DNA from: Cytophagales bacterium
GTDB taxonomy: Bacteria; Bacteroidota; Bacteroidia; Cytophagales; Cyclobacteriaceae
Direction of reading: 5' to 3'
DNA length: 20,940 nt
Assembly: GCA_024643485.1 (NCBI GenBank)
Contig: JAHEMU010000005.1
Span: 1 to 20,940 of the forward strand
How positions within the stretch are numbered: position 1 is the stretch's first letter; every line of letters starts with the position of its first letter. Below are positions 1 through 7,737 of the stretch, piece by piece. Position numbers and translations under genes: made by a program. The notes under the pieces are model-generated. The model was not told the origin of the DNA. It did no database searches and saw only the letters and a list, made by a program, of their open reading frames with translations.

Positions 1-2
1 GT

Positions 3-428
3 CGAGAGTTCGCTTTTGACCTTGGCAAATTGTTAGGTGAAAAAATCAAAGCAAAATCGACCGTATCTTTTGATTATATCATTCCCATTCCACTTCATAA
101 AGACAAGCAGAAGAAAAGAGGATATAATCAAGCGGAAGAATTTGGAAGAGGGATTTCAAAATCTACACGCGTCCTTCTTTTGAATTGTTGCGAGCGAACC
201 ATTGCCACAAGTACTCAAACGGCAAAAAACAAAGTGGATAGAATAATCAATACGGAAGGGATATTTAATGTCAAGCCGTTATTAGGTAAGGATTTAAAAG
301 GAAAGCATTTGCTTATTGTTGACGATGTGCTTACTACGGGTGCCACATTGGAAAGCATTTATCATACCGTCGTGCTATACGACCCTGCATCAATATCCTT
401 TGGCTTGATTGCATTTGCTAGAAAATAA
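3..428 (+). CDS. ComF family phosphoribosyltransferase-like protein, C-terminal part
   Basis: The open frame runs in from the left edge without a start, so only about the last 141 residues are present. A TTG at position 30 is in frame, but coding similarity continues upstream of it, so it is not taken as the start. The visible part carries the ComF hallmarks: an IPIPLHKDKQKKRGYNQAEE stretch and, near positions 316-350, the PRPP-binding loop IVDDVLTTGATLE of type I phosphoribosyltransferases. ComF proteins usually have about 230 residues with an N-terminal Cys4 zinc finger, which here would lie outside the window. ComF is needed for DNA uptake in naturally competent bacteria, but homologues occur widely in species not known to be competent, and the biochemical role is unsettled. 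The gene ends directly at a terminator hairpin. Confidence 0.88.
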   Translation, partial: REFAFDLGKLLGEKIKAKSTVSFDYIIPIPLHKDKQKKRGYNQAEEFGRGISKSTRVLLLNCCERTIATSTQTAKNKVDRIINTEGIFNVKPLLGKDLKGKHLLIVDDVLTTGATLESIYHTVVLYDPASISFGLIAFARK

Positions 429-461
429 AAAAAGCCATCTGAAAATTCAGATGGCTTTTTT
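427..461. terminator. Bidirectional intrinsic terminator between comF-like gene and gldJ
   Basis: A perfect 9-bp stem, GCCATCTGA (434-442) with TCAGATGGC (447-455) around the loop AAAT, is flanked by seven A on the left (427-433) and six T on the right (456-461). The A and T tracts can extend the stem. It therefore reads as an intrinsic terminator on both strands and serves the convergent comF-like gene (+) and gldJ (-). The plus-strand copy overlaps the end of the comF stop codon. Confidence 0.9.
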
Positions 462-478
462 CTTCTAGCTGATTCGAA

Positions 479-1723
479 TTAGAAATTCGAACCTGCTCTG
501 ATCATGGCACAACGGAAACCGATAGTTGCAGTTGCTGAATCCTGATCTAAATATCTTCTAGTACCTGGAGACATCCAGTATGCTACATCTTTCCAGCTAC
601 CACCTTTGTAAACACGAGCTCTGTCGTCAATCAAAGAAGTATAGCCAGTTGGATTATTTTTCTTGTTGTTATAAGCAGGTCCATTGGTGCTTGCTCCATC
701 TGGATCTATCCAACCATCACGACGAATTGGATTCAAATCATCGAAATCTTGGAATGATAGAGGACGATAAACGTCTTGTACCCACTCACTTACGTTACCT
801 GCCATATTATAAAGACCCAAATCATTTGGAGGGAATTCATAGATATAACTAGTAATTAAAGCGCCATCGTTAAGTTTACCTGCGATACCCGCGTAGTCAC
901 CACGACCTCTTTTAAAGTTAGCTAGGAAGTAACCCATTTCTTTTCCGTATGGATTTCTTGTAGCGTGCCCATCCCAAGGGTATAATCGTTGGTGAGTTTG
1001 ATTCTCGTCTAACCACTGGGTTCCCATCATCGCTTGAGCAGCATATTCCCACTCAGCTTCTGTTGGTAGTCGGTAATCCGGAATAAAAATACCTTCTTCT
1101 AATGGAACTCTTCCTGCACCACTCCAGTTTGAAGCTCCACCTGATTCTTCGTTCAAACGAAGGTTAACAGCTGCAGTTCTCCAATCTGAATATTTCGCAG
1201 CCTGATTCCAAGTAACACCCACTACAGGGAAGAAACGGAAACCAGGATAGCGCAGATAGTGTGCTACATAAGGGTCATTAAATGCGAGTTTTCCTTCCCA
1301 TACCGTAGTATCAGGAAGTGCTTCCAAATAAATGTTAGGATTCACCGGAGTTGAATCTTGCTGAAGGTGGAATAAATATTCCAACCAGTGAATGTTGGCG
1401 ATTTCAGTTTCATCCATATAGAATGAAGCAACTGAAATAGTACGCTCGATATTATCCCGGCGAGTCATCATATCCTCTTCAAAGGAACCCATCACGTGAC
1501 GTCCTCCTTCAATGAATACCATGTTCGGCGCATCGGGCTGTCCCTCATAAGGTTTCACTTCGTAGTGAATACCATCGTTATAAAGGTTACCAGTAGCAGT
1601 ACTTAATTGACCTGGGTGTTCACTAGTGGGGTAGTTAATGCCCTTCAAGAAACATGAAGTTAAAAGCATAGATCCACCTACCAACATAATAACACTTTGA
1701 AAGAGTCGTCTTGTCTTATACAT
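479..1723 (-). CDS. gldJ: Gliding motility / type IX secretion lipoprotein GldJ
   Basis: 414 residues from the ATG at 1723. This start gives a compact lipoprotein signal with lipobox LLTSC, Cys24 being the lipidated residue. The in-frame TTG at 1744 would only add seven residues. The rest is one formylglycine-generating-enzyme/SUMF1-type domain (about 65-410). GldJ-specific stretches include FYMDETE (101-107), ALPDTTVWEGKL (135-146), YLRYPGF...PVVGV, FLANFKRGRGDYAG (266-279), EFPPNDLGLYNMAGNVSEW (296-314) and RVYKGGSW...RRYL...IGFRCAM. In Flavobacterium, GldJ is an outer-membrane-associated lipoprotein required for gliding and for stability of the T9SS component GldK. This copy is clearly shorter than the Flavobacterium protein (about 560 residues). 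The catalytic cysteine pair of true FGE enzymes is absent (Cys24 and Cys405 are the only cysteines), so a structural role is expected. Another SUMF1 paralogue such as GldK is less likely. Confidence 0.83.
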   Translation of the reverse strand: MYKTRRLFQSVIMLVGGSMLLTSCFLKGINYPTSEHPGQLSTATGNLYNDGIHYEVKPYEGQPDAPNMVFIEGGRHVMGSFEEDMMTRRDNIERTISVASFYMDETEIANIHWLEYLFHLQQDSTPVNPNIYLEALPDTTVWEGKLAFNDPYVAHYLRYPGFRFFPVVGVTWNQAAKYSDWRTAAVNLRLNEESGGASNWSGAGRVPLEEGIFIPDYRLPTEAEWEYAAQAMMGTQWLDENQTHQRLYPWDGHATRNPYGKEMGYFLANFKRGRGDYAGIAGKLNDGALITSYIYEFPPNDLGLYNMAGNVSEWVQDVYRPLSFQDFDDLNPIRRDGWIDPDGASTNGPAYNNKKNNPTGYTSLIDDRARVYKGGSWKDVAYWMSPGTRRYLDQDSATATIGFRCAMIRAGSNF

Positions 1724-1769
1724 AATCAAAAAATCTTTAGACAAATGTCTGAAACAATTTCAAATTAAA

Positions 1770-1777
1770 CAAAAATA
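1770..1777 (-). promoter_or_regulatory. Candidate Bacteroidota -7 box for gldJ
   Basis: On the minus strand this reads TATTTTTG, an exact match to the Bacteroidota -7 consensus TAnnTTTG. It lies about 46 nt upstream of the gldJ ATG. No TTG-type -33 element is seen at the usual 17-23 bp spacing, and an 8-mer this AT-rich can arise by chance. The rest of the roughly 275-bp divergent spacer (1724-1999) contains no convincing ORF. Confidence 0.35.
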
Positions 1778-1922
1778 TAAATTCTACAATTGAAGTAGAG
1801 TGCCAAAATAGTATTTCTAATCTAATTATTCGGTATAATTCCCAAAAAATATTGTGTTTCGCCGATTATTAGCAGAAAAATCCGACGAAAGGTAGATGGT
1901 ATTACTTCATCCGTCATAATAT

Positions 1923-1943
1923 TCCGTTAAAAATTCTGTTAAA
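1923..1943 (+). repeat. Direct repeat upstream of the LytS/LytTR operon, possible LytTR site
   Basis: TCCGTTAAA (1923-1931) and TCTGTTAAA (1935-1943) are imperfect direct repeats 12 bp apart start to start. They begin about 77 bp upstream of the kinase ATG. Each resembles the 9-bp half-site described for LytTR regulators ([TA][AC][CA]GTTN[AG][TG]), with one mismatch in the first and two in the second. The spacing is about one helical turn, not the usual two. Autoregulation by the adjacent LytTR protein is only an inference. Confidence 0.3.
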
Positions 1944-1999
1944 CCTTTCCTTTACTGATTCTTGTACTCTTCATTTTGAGTGTACATATTTACAGTATC

Positions 2000-3058
2000 A
2001 TGGTCATCAAGAAAAATCATTTAGATATACATTACTGGAGATTACAAATTTCGGGTTGGACCTTGTTTTTTGTAATTCTGACCATAAGTTCTGTTTTTAT
2101 CGTTGAGGTATTTTCCTTGAATACCATCCTCTATTTTATTTGTGCGACTTGCATTGGTTTCTTTTATACTCATTTGTTTAGAAATCACCTGAAAACAAGG
2201 ACCTGGAATCAAATTAATTCCAAAAATTTAATCTTTTTATTTTTCCTCGCACCCTTAGTGTTAGCCATTCTTTGGGGGCTTTCCATCCTTCCCATTGCCA
2301 TTCTATTATTTGAAAATGGTTCTTCGCTTACCATCAGTGAGGTGGTGTTGTTTTTATTCAACCTTTATGCTGTTTATTTCGTTTGGACTCTTATCTATGC
2401 TTTTTACAAACTATTTATTAGTTATAAAGAAACAGAAATTGAGAAATGGAAACTAGAAGCATCGGTAAAGGAGGCGCAACTTATCGCTTTAAAAAGCCAG
2501 ATAAACCCTCATTTCATTTTTAATAGTTTGAATAACATTCGATCGTTGGTAGTTGAAAACCCAGAGCGAGCACGTGAAATGATAACCAACCTCTCTGGGT
2601 TATTGAGATATAGCATAAAATTCAACAACCTCGAAAAAGTAAGCATTCGAGATGAATTAAATATTGTAAAAAATTACCTTCAACTGGAATCTATTCAATT
2701 CGAGGAACGATTAAATTTTAGCATTCAAGTAAATGAAGAGGTGATGGAAATTCCGATTCCGCCTATGTCAGTGCAACTATTGGTAGAAAACGCCATTAAA
2801 CACGGTATATCTGAATTGGCTGAAGGGGGAGAAATCCGAATAACCTGTGAACTTAACAAGGAAGAACTGGATGTAAGGGTTACAAATACTGGAAAACTAA
2901 ACAATGTTACAAAAAATGAATCAACGGGTATTGGAATAAAAAATGCCCGCGAAAGATTGCAGTTTTTGTACGGTAAAAATGCTACTTTTAGTTTGAAAAA
3001 TCTCGAAAATAATATGGTAGAAGCTCGATTTATCATCCCTATTAAAGAAAAAAATTAA
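2000..3058 (+). CDS. LytS/YehU-type membrane sensor histidine kinase
   Basis: 352 residues from the ATG at 2000. An in-frame TTG at 1976 would add eight residues and is not favoured. The N-terminal half has about four hydrophobic membrane segments (roughly 17-38, 40-60, 77-104, 112-140) with short loops and no large periplasmic sensor domain. A short helical linker leads to a His_kinase (PF06580-type) domain with LKSQINPHFIFNSLNN, where His171 is the expected phospho-acceptor. The HATPase_c domain follows, with N-box LVENAIKHG (261-269) and a glycine box TGIGIKNARERL (309-320). The gene ends 5 nt before a LytTR response regulator, so the two almost certainly form one operon and a cognate pair. 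Signal and targets cannot be read from the sequence. It is divergent from gldJ, and any link to gliding or secretion is speculative. Confidence 0.93.
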   Translation: MVIKKNHLDIHYWRLQISGWTLFFVILTISSVFIVEVFSLNTILYFICATCIGFFYTHLFRNHLKTRTWNQINSKNLIFLFFLAPLVLAILWGLSILPIAILLFENGSSLTISEVVLFLFNLYAVYFVWTLIYAFYKLFISYKETEIEKWKLEASVKEAQLIALKSQINPHFIFNSLNNIRSLVVENPERAREMITNLSGLLRYSIKFNNLEKVSIRDELNIVKNYLQLESIQFEERLNFSIQVNEEVMEIPIPPMSVQLLVENAIKHGISELAEGGEIRITCELNKEELDVRVTNTGKLNNVTKNESTGIGIKNARERLQFLYGKNATFSLKNLENNMVEARFIIPIKEKN

Positions 3059-3063
3059 TCTCT

Positions 3064-3780
3064 ATGAAAGCATTAATAATTGACGATTCACGGTTAGCGA
3101 GAAATGAGTTAAAACGTTTGCTAAAGGATTACGACCATATTTTAATTGCTGGTGAGGCTTCTAATGCTGAAGAAGCAAAGGCCAAAATTGACGAGCTCAA
3201 ACCAGATGTTATCTTCTTGGATATTCAAATGCCGGGAAAAACAGGGTTCGAATTATTGGAAGAACTTGAATTTGCGCCTGAAGTGATTTTCACTACTGCA
3301 TACGATGAATACGCTATCAAGGCATTTGAATTCAATGCGCTGGATTATTTGATGAAACCCATCGAAAAAGATCGGCTTTCTGCTGCTGTATCGAAGGTTT
3401 CGGAGCGGCTTGCGAAAGCGAAAGAGGATGAGTCTGGAGATAAAATGACGATTGATGACCAAGTTTTCGTGAAAGACGGAGAGCGCTGCTGGTTTGTGCC
3501 TTTAAGCAAGGTGCGATTGTTTGAAGTGGACGGGAATTATACCAAATTGTATTTCGATAATGAAAAACCAATGATCCCACGAACATTGAATTATTTAGAA
3601 ACTCGCCTCGATCCTAAAACATTTTTTAGAGCAAATCGCCAACAAATAGTGAACTTAAAATGGGTAGAAAGAATTGAACCTTGGTTTAGCGGAAGTATTA
3701 AAATTTTCCTTACGGGAGGTCATGATGTGGATGTATCTAGAAGGCAAACGCAACGATTTAAAGAAATTATGAGTTTCTAA
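3064..3780 (+). CDS. LytTR-family DNA-binding response regulator
   Basis: 238 residues. The N-terminal receiver domain (1-120) has the acidic pair Asp7/Asp8, phospho-acceptor Asp53 in FLDIQMP, Thr77/Thr78 and Lys98 in LMKP, so all expected catalytic positions are intact. The C-terminal half (about 128-236) is a LytTR DNA-binding domain with FEVDGNYTKLYF and the FFRANRQQIVNL motif typical of the family. It is the likely partner of the kinase 5 nt upstream, which it follows on the same transcript. LytTR regulators bind pairs of short direct repeats; one candidate lies in front of this operon. The stop codon overlaps the end of the convergent mfd gene by 3 nt, leaving no room for a terminator between them. 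Confidence 0.95.
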   Translation: MKALIIDDSRLARNELKRLLKDYDHILIAGEASNAEEAKAKIDELKPDVIFLDIQMPGKTGFELLEELEFAPEVIFTTAYDEYAIKAFEFNALDYLMKPIEKDRLSAAVSKVSERLAKAKEDESGDKMTIDDQVFVKDGERCWFVPLSKVRLFEVDGNYTKLYFDNEKPMIPRTLNYLETRLDPKTFFRANRQQIVNLKWVERIEPWFSGSIKIFLTGGHDVDVSRRQTQRFKEIMSF

Positions 3781-6700
3781 ACAATCACTTCACCTTTCAT
3801 TTCTGAAAATATCCTCCTCGCTTCGGCAATACTTTCTACGTGTTGAATGTCTAATATGGGTTTGCCTTTGTGTTCAGTCATCCTTACTTTACGGGGATTT
3901 TTTTGAACGTATTTAAGGATATTTCCAAATGTACTCGAATTAAAGTATTCTGCTCGATCAGCCGGCAAGAAGAACCCCCTCATGGTGTCGTTCTTCAGTC
4001 TAAGTTTTTCAAATCCCATGTACTGAGCATCCCATCTTAAACGCACACTATCCATCAATGCATGCACCGATTCTGGAATTTTCCCAAACCTATCTTCTAA
4101 ATCCAATTGAAATTTATCCAATTCTTCTTTACCATTAATATTATCCAACTGGGTATATAAATTTAATCGCTCAGAAATATTCGTAACGTACCGATCTGGT
4201 ATTAAAATCTCTAAATCAGTTTCAATAACACAATCAGTTGCTACAATGGCAGCAATTTTCCCCAAATCTGTTTGAAATAGGTCTTTAAATTGAGTATCCT
4301 TTAATTCTTGTACCGCTTCATCCAAGATTTTGTGGTAGGTTTCAAATCCCAAATCGGTGATAAAACCACTCTGTTCAGCTCCAAGTAGGTTACCTGCACC
4401 TCTAATATCCAAATCTCTAAGGGCTACTTTATAACCGTCTCCCAAATCCGAAAATTCTTCCAAGGCTTTTAGTCGTTTACGAGCATCTGACGATAATCCA
4501 ATAACCGGTGGCGTTAATAAAAAACAAAAGGCTTTTCTGTTTGAGCGCCCTACTCTACCTCTCATCTGATGAAGGTCGGAAAGACCAAAGTTCTGCGCTT
4601 GATTTATAATAATGGTGTTGGCATTAGGGATATCCAAACCGGATTCGACAATATTGGTGCTTACCAACACATCAAATTCGCCTTCAATAAACTTTACCAT
4701 TACTTTTTCCAACGCTTTTCCATCCATTTGGCCATGAGCAATTCCAATACGGGCATCAGGAACCAAATGAAGTACTATATTGGCAATTTCTTCAATGTCC
4801 TTCACCCGGTTGTGGATAAAAAATACTTGTCCACCACGTTTGAGTTCAAAAGAAATGGCATCCCGAAGTAAAATATCTGAAAAAGTATGAATCTCTGTAG
4901 TAACGGGTTGCCTATTAGGAGGTGCCGTGGCAATAATACTTAAATCGCGGGCTCCCATTAAGCTAAAATGCAGGGTTCTGGGGATCGGCGTTGCGGTGAG
5001 TGTCAACACATCCACATCTACTTTAAATTCTTTGAGCCTATCCTTTACTTTCACACCAAATTTTTGCTCTTCGTCTACTATCATCAACCCTAAGTTTTTG
5101 AATTTGACGTCTTTACTAGCAATACGATGCGTTCCTATCAATATATTTACATGACCAGTTTCAGTCAATTTCAAAATATCTTTTATCTCTTTCGCCGAAC
5201 GAAATCGGTTGATATATTCAATTTTAACAGGAAAATGCTTTAATCGTTCGGTAAAAGTACGATGATGTTGCATCGCTAAAATGGTCGTTGGCACCAAAAC
5301 TGCGACCTGTTTTCCGTCAGTAGCTGCTTTAAATGCAGCCCGAATAGCCACTTCTGTTTTTCCAAATCCCACATCGCCACACACCAGTCGATCCATTGGA
5401 TGTGGAGCTTCCATATCTTCTTTAACTGCTGCCGTTGCCGTGCTCTGATCGGGCGTATCTTCATAAAAAAAAGAAGATTCTAATTCAGCTTGAAGGTATC
5501 CATCCCTAGAATATGCATAACCAGAGGCAGATTTCCGTTTGGCGTAAAGCTCAATTAACTCCTTGGCGATATCTGCGACTTTTTTCTTTACTCGCTTCTT
5601 TTTATTTTCCCATTCAGGCGAACCAAGTTTTGAAATTTGTGGCGGAATCCCTTCTTTGCCTGTGTACTTATTAATCTTATGTAAGGCATGAATACTCAAA
5701 TACAATAAGTCATCATCTTTATAAACAAGCCGAATTACTTCCTGTTCTTTGCCGTTGACAACCTTTTTTTCTAACCCAACAAATTTCCCTATCCCGTAAT
5801 CGATATGGGTAACATAATCACCTGCTTGGAGGGCATTAAGCTCTTTAAGTGTAATGGCATTAGACCTCGATTTCCGGTCTTGTGTTTTATATCTGAAAAA
5901 TCGCCCGAACAATTCATGATCTGTATAACAGGCGATTCCGGCCATTTCATCAACAAATCCATTTCTCAATCCTATGTGTACTGACTGGAATCGAATTTCT
6001 TCGTTTAGCTCTCTAAATATATTCTCTAATCGTTCTAATTGGAGTGCCGACTCGGCGGCGATGTATAATCCGAATCCTTTTTGTTCGTATTCGAGTAGAC
6101 TATCTGCTATGAGATCAAAATTCTGGTTAAATGCAGCCTGTGGCGAGGCCTTAAATTGTATGTTCTCTGCCTCTTTTAAATAATATCTATTTCCAAACTC
6201 TACCATCGGAAATTTGGCTATTAACTCTGAAAATTCCTTTTTCTCCTGAAATATATCCTCTGGTTTTAATACAACAGTAGTGTTGTAGGTGTCCTTTTTA
6301 ATCTTTTCAAACGACTGACTTGCGGATTCGAAATAACTTTGAATAACATCCATTGTTAATTCTATGTCTTTAAACCAAAGATTACTGTTTTGAGGGATAA
6401 AAGATAAAAATGACTGTCTCTCCTCGGTTACTAGCCGGGTTTGGACATTTGGAATGATGTTTATTTCTTTTAGCGAATCTTGGGAAAGCTGCGTTACGGG
6501 GTCAAAAGTTCTGATACTTTCTAACTCATCTCCAAACAATTCCAAACGATAGGGAAGCTCGTGTGCGTAACTATATATATCGATAATTCCTCCCCGTATC
6601 GCAAATTGTCCTGCTTCATACACGAAATCTACTTTTTCAAAATCATAACTAATCAGAAGTTCAGTGAGAAATTCACTATCCAATTGATCACCCGATTTTA

Positions 6701-7139
6701 CGGTAAACGTATTCTTGGTAAGGGATCGTTTATTAATTACTTTTTCGGTCAGAGCTTCTGGGTAGGTAACTATTAATTCTCCGGAGCTCGCTTTATGATT
6801 TATTTTATTGAGAATCTCAGCTCTCATTAAAATGTTGGCATTTTCAGTTTGATCGAAAGAATAAGGCCGTTTATACGAAGTTGGGAAAAATAAAATCTCC
6901 TTCCCGGTTAATAAATTTTGCAGATCATTCTGAAAATAAGCAGCTTCTTCCTTATCCTGAAGAACAAAAATATGTGTTTGGTGATTGAGGGAATAAACCG
7001 ATGCTGCAACAACAGCATCCAAACTGCCAGCCATTCCGCGAATCGCCACGGCATTTGGTTCATTAGGCCGGATTTTATCTGCTATACGAACTACTGCCGG
7101 ATTATCTTTATAGAGCTTAATGAATTCCTTACCTTTCAA
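3777..7139 (-). CDS. mfd: Transcription-repair coupling factor Mfd
   Basis: 1120 residues, normal for Mfd. It displaces RNA polymerase stalled at DNA lesions and recruits UvrA for nucleotide excision repair. Domains in order: UvrB-like N-terminal region (about 1-330); CarD-like RNA-polymerase interaction domain (about 430-520, GDYVTHIDYGIGKFVGLE); RecG-like translocase with Walker A GDVGFGKTE (588-596), DEEQ box (689-692), TATPIPRTL (715-723) and QMRGRVGR (858-865); the RDLDIRGAGNLLG translocation motif (908-920); and the TRCF C-terminal domain. The start is TTG at 7137-7139: the frame is closed upstream by a stop at 7173-7175 with no ATG in between, and the N-terminus (KEFIKLYKDNPAV) aligns with other Bacteroidota Mfd proteins as I remember them. 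It lies 49 nt after the SPOR lipoprotein gene and is probably the last gene of the minus-strand cluster. It ends tail to tail with the LytTR gene. Confidence 0.97.
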   Translation of the reverse strand: MKGKEFIKLYKDNPAVVRIADKIRPNEPNAVAIRGMAGSLDAVVAASVYSLNHQTHIFVLQDKEEAAYFQNDLQNLLTGKEILFFPTSYKRPYSFDQTENANILMRAEILNKINHKASSGELIVTYPEALTEKVINKRSLTKNTFTVKSGDQLDSEFLTELLISYDFEKVDFVYEAGQFAIRGGIIDIYSYAHELPYRLELFGDELESIRTFDPVTQLSQDSLKEINIIPNVQTRLVTEERQSFLSFIPQNSNLWFKDIELTMDVIQSYFESASQSFEKIKKDTYNTTVVLKPEDIFQEKKEFSELIAKFPMVEFGNRYYLKEAENIQFKASPQAAFNQNFDLIADSLLEYEQKGFGLYIAAESALQLERLENIFRELNEEIRFQSVHIGLRNGFVDEMAGIACYTDHELFGRFFRYKTQDRKSRSNAITLKELNALQAGDYVTHIDYGIGKFVGLEKKVVNGKEQEVIRLVYKDDDLLYLSIHALHKINKYTGKEGIPPQISKLGSPEWENKKKRVKKKVADIAKELIELYAKRKSASGYAYSRDGYLQAELESSFFYEDTPDQSTATAAVKEDMEAPHPMDRLVCGDVGFGKTEVAIRAAFKAATDGKQVAVLVPTTILAMQHHRTFTERLKHFPVKIEYINRFRSAKEIKDILKLTETGHVNILIGTHRIASKDVKFKNLGLMIVDEEQKFGVKVKDRLKEFKVDVDVLTLTATPIPRTLHFSLMGARDLSIIATAPPNRQPVTTEIHTFSDILLRDAISFELKRGGQVFFIHNRVKDIEEIANIVLHLVPDARIGIAHGQMDGKALEKVMVKFIEGEFDVLVSTNIVESGLDIPNANTIIINQAQNFGLSDLHQMRGRVGRSNRKAFCFLLTPPVIGLSSDARKRLKALEEFSDLGDGYKVALRDLDIRGAGNLLGAEQSGFITDLGFETYHKILDEAVQELKDTQFKDLFQTDLGKIAAIVATDCVIETDLEILIPDRYVTNISERLNLYTQLDNINGKEELDKFQLDLEDRFGKIPESVHALMDSVRLRWDAQYMGFEKLRLKNDTMRGFFLPADRAEYFNSSTFGNILKYVQKNPRKVRMTEHKGKPILDIQHVESIAEARRIFSEMKGEVIV

Positions 7140-7188
7140 AATATGCAGTAATTGATTGTTTGAAGTGATTTTTTAAAAGAACTGAGAG

Positions 7189-7737
7189 TTATTCTTTCTT
7201 TTTTTCTACCACTTGAAACTGTGTTGGGACAATAATAGCACCTGGATAATCCTTCCTTACCTTCAATAAAAGTTCCGACGCGCTTAATTGATTAACATAA
7301 TTTCCAATTCTCACTTTAAAAAATGGTTGTTGAAAAAATAATTCAGAAGGTTCCTCAGGAAAATTCTTAATTAAATAACCCTTCACTTTCAACGCATCTT
7401 CATTTTTTGTGCCACTATGAACCAATATTGAATATCCATCCACTTTATTTTTTTTCAATTGAAGTGACGCGATGCTATCGGTAAGTATTGCCAAAGATTG
7501 CGTGTCTTCTTGTGAAAACTCAGCAGAATTACCCCGTCTTTCTAGGGTAATTTTTTCAGGAATTGAATCGGAGGGTTCAGAAATAAATTCAGGCCGTGTA
7601 GCTGACAAATCTTCGTAATAATTTCCTCTTGATGGAGTTACGCTTTCCGCATTACCAGAAAAAATTGGTAATTGTTGACAAGCCATCATCAAAAATGAAA
7701 TATAAAATGCCATGACTATCTTTTTTAACCCGCTCAT
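7189..7737 (-). CDS. SPOR-domain lipoprotein
   Basis: 182 residues. The N-terminus is a lipoprotein signal with lipobox LMMAC (Cys20). A low-complexity, Ser/Glu/Pro-rich linker follows (about 25-95), then a C-terminal region (about 98-172) matching the SPOR pattern: GYSILVHSGTKNEDALKVKG, later FFKVRIGNY and a closing ELLLKVRKDYPGAIIVP. SPOR domains bind glycan strands lacking stem peptides, typically at division sites, so an envelope or cell-wall role is likely. The ATG overlaps the secA stop codon by one nucleotide (TAATG), which suggests translational coupling to secA. The exact role is unknown. The SPOR call rests on pattern recognition, so a profile search would be useful. Confidence 0.72.
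   Translation of the reverse strand: MSGLKKIVMAFYISFLMMACQQLPIFSGNAESVTPSRGNYYEDLSATRPEFISEPSDSIPEKITLERRGNSAEFSQEDTQSLAILTDSIASLQLKKNKVDGYSILVHSGTKNEDALKVKGYLIKNFPEEPSELFFQQPFFKVRIGNYVNQLSASELLLKVRKDYPGAIIVPTQFQVVEKKKE

Noticed and set aside
580..852. 90-residue plus-strand ORF opposite gldJ
   Set aside because: It is antisense to a strongly matching GldJ frame, its His/Leu/Tyr-rich composition is unlike a real protein, and it has no family resemblance.
1724..1744. Seven-residue N-terminal extension of GldJ from a TTG
   Set aside because: The ATG at 1723 gives a cleaner lipoprotein signal peptide with the lipobox at the usual distance.
1976..1999. TTG start of the sensor kinase
   Set aside because: The ATG at 2000 gives the usual short cytoplasmic N-terminus before the first membrane segment.
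4569..6776. Plus-strand ORFs of 69-100 residues opposite mfd
   Set aside because: They lie wholly antisense to a well-conserved mfd, with no recognisable domains or promoter boxes.
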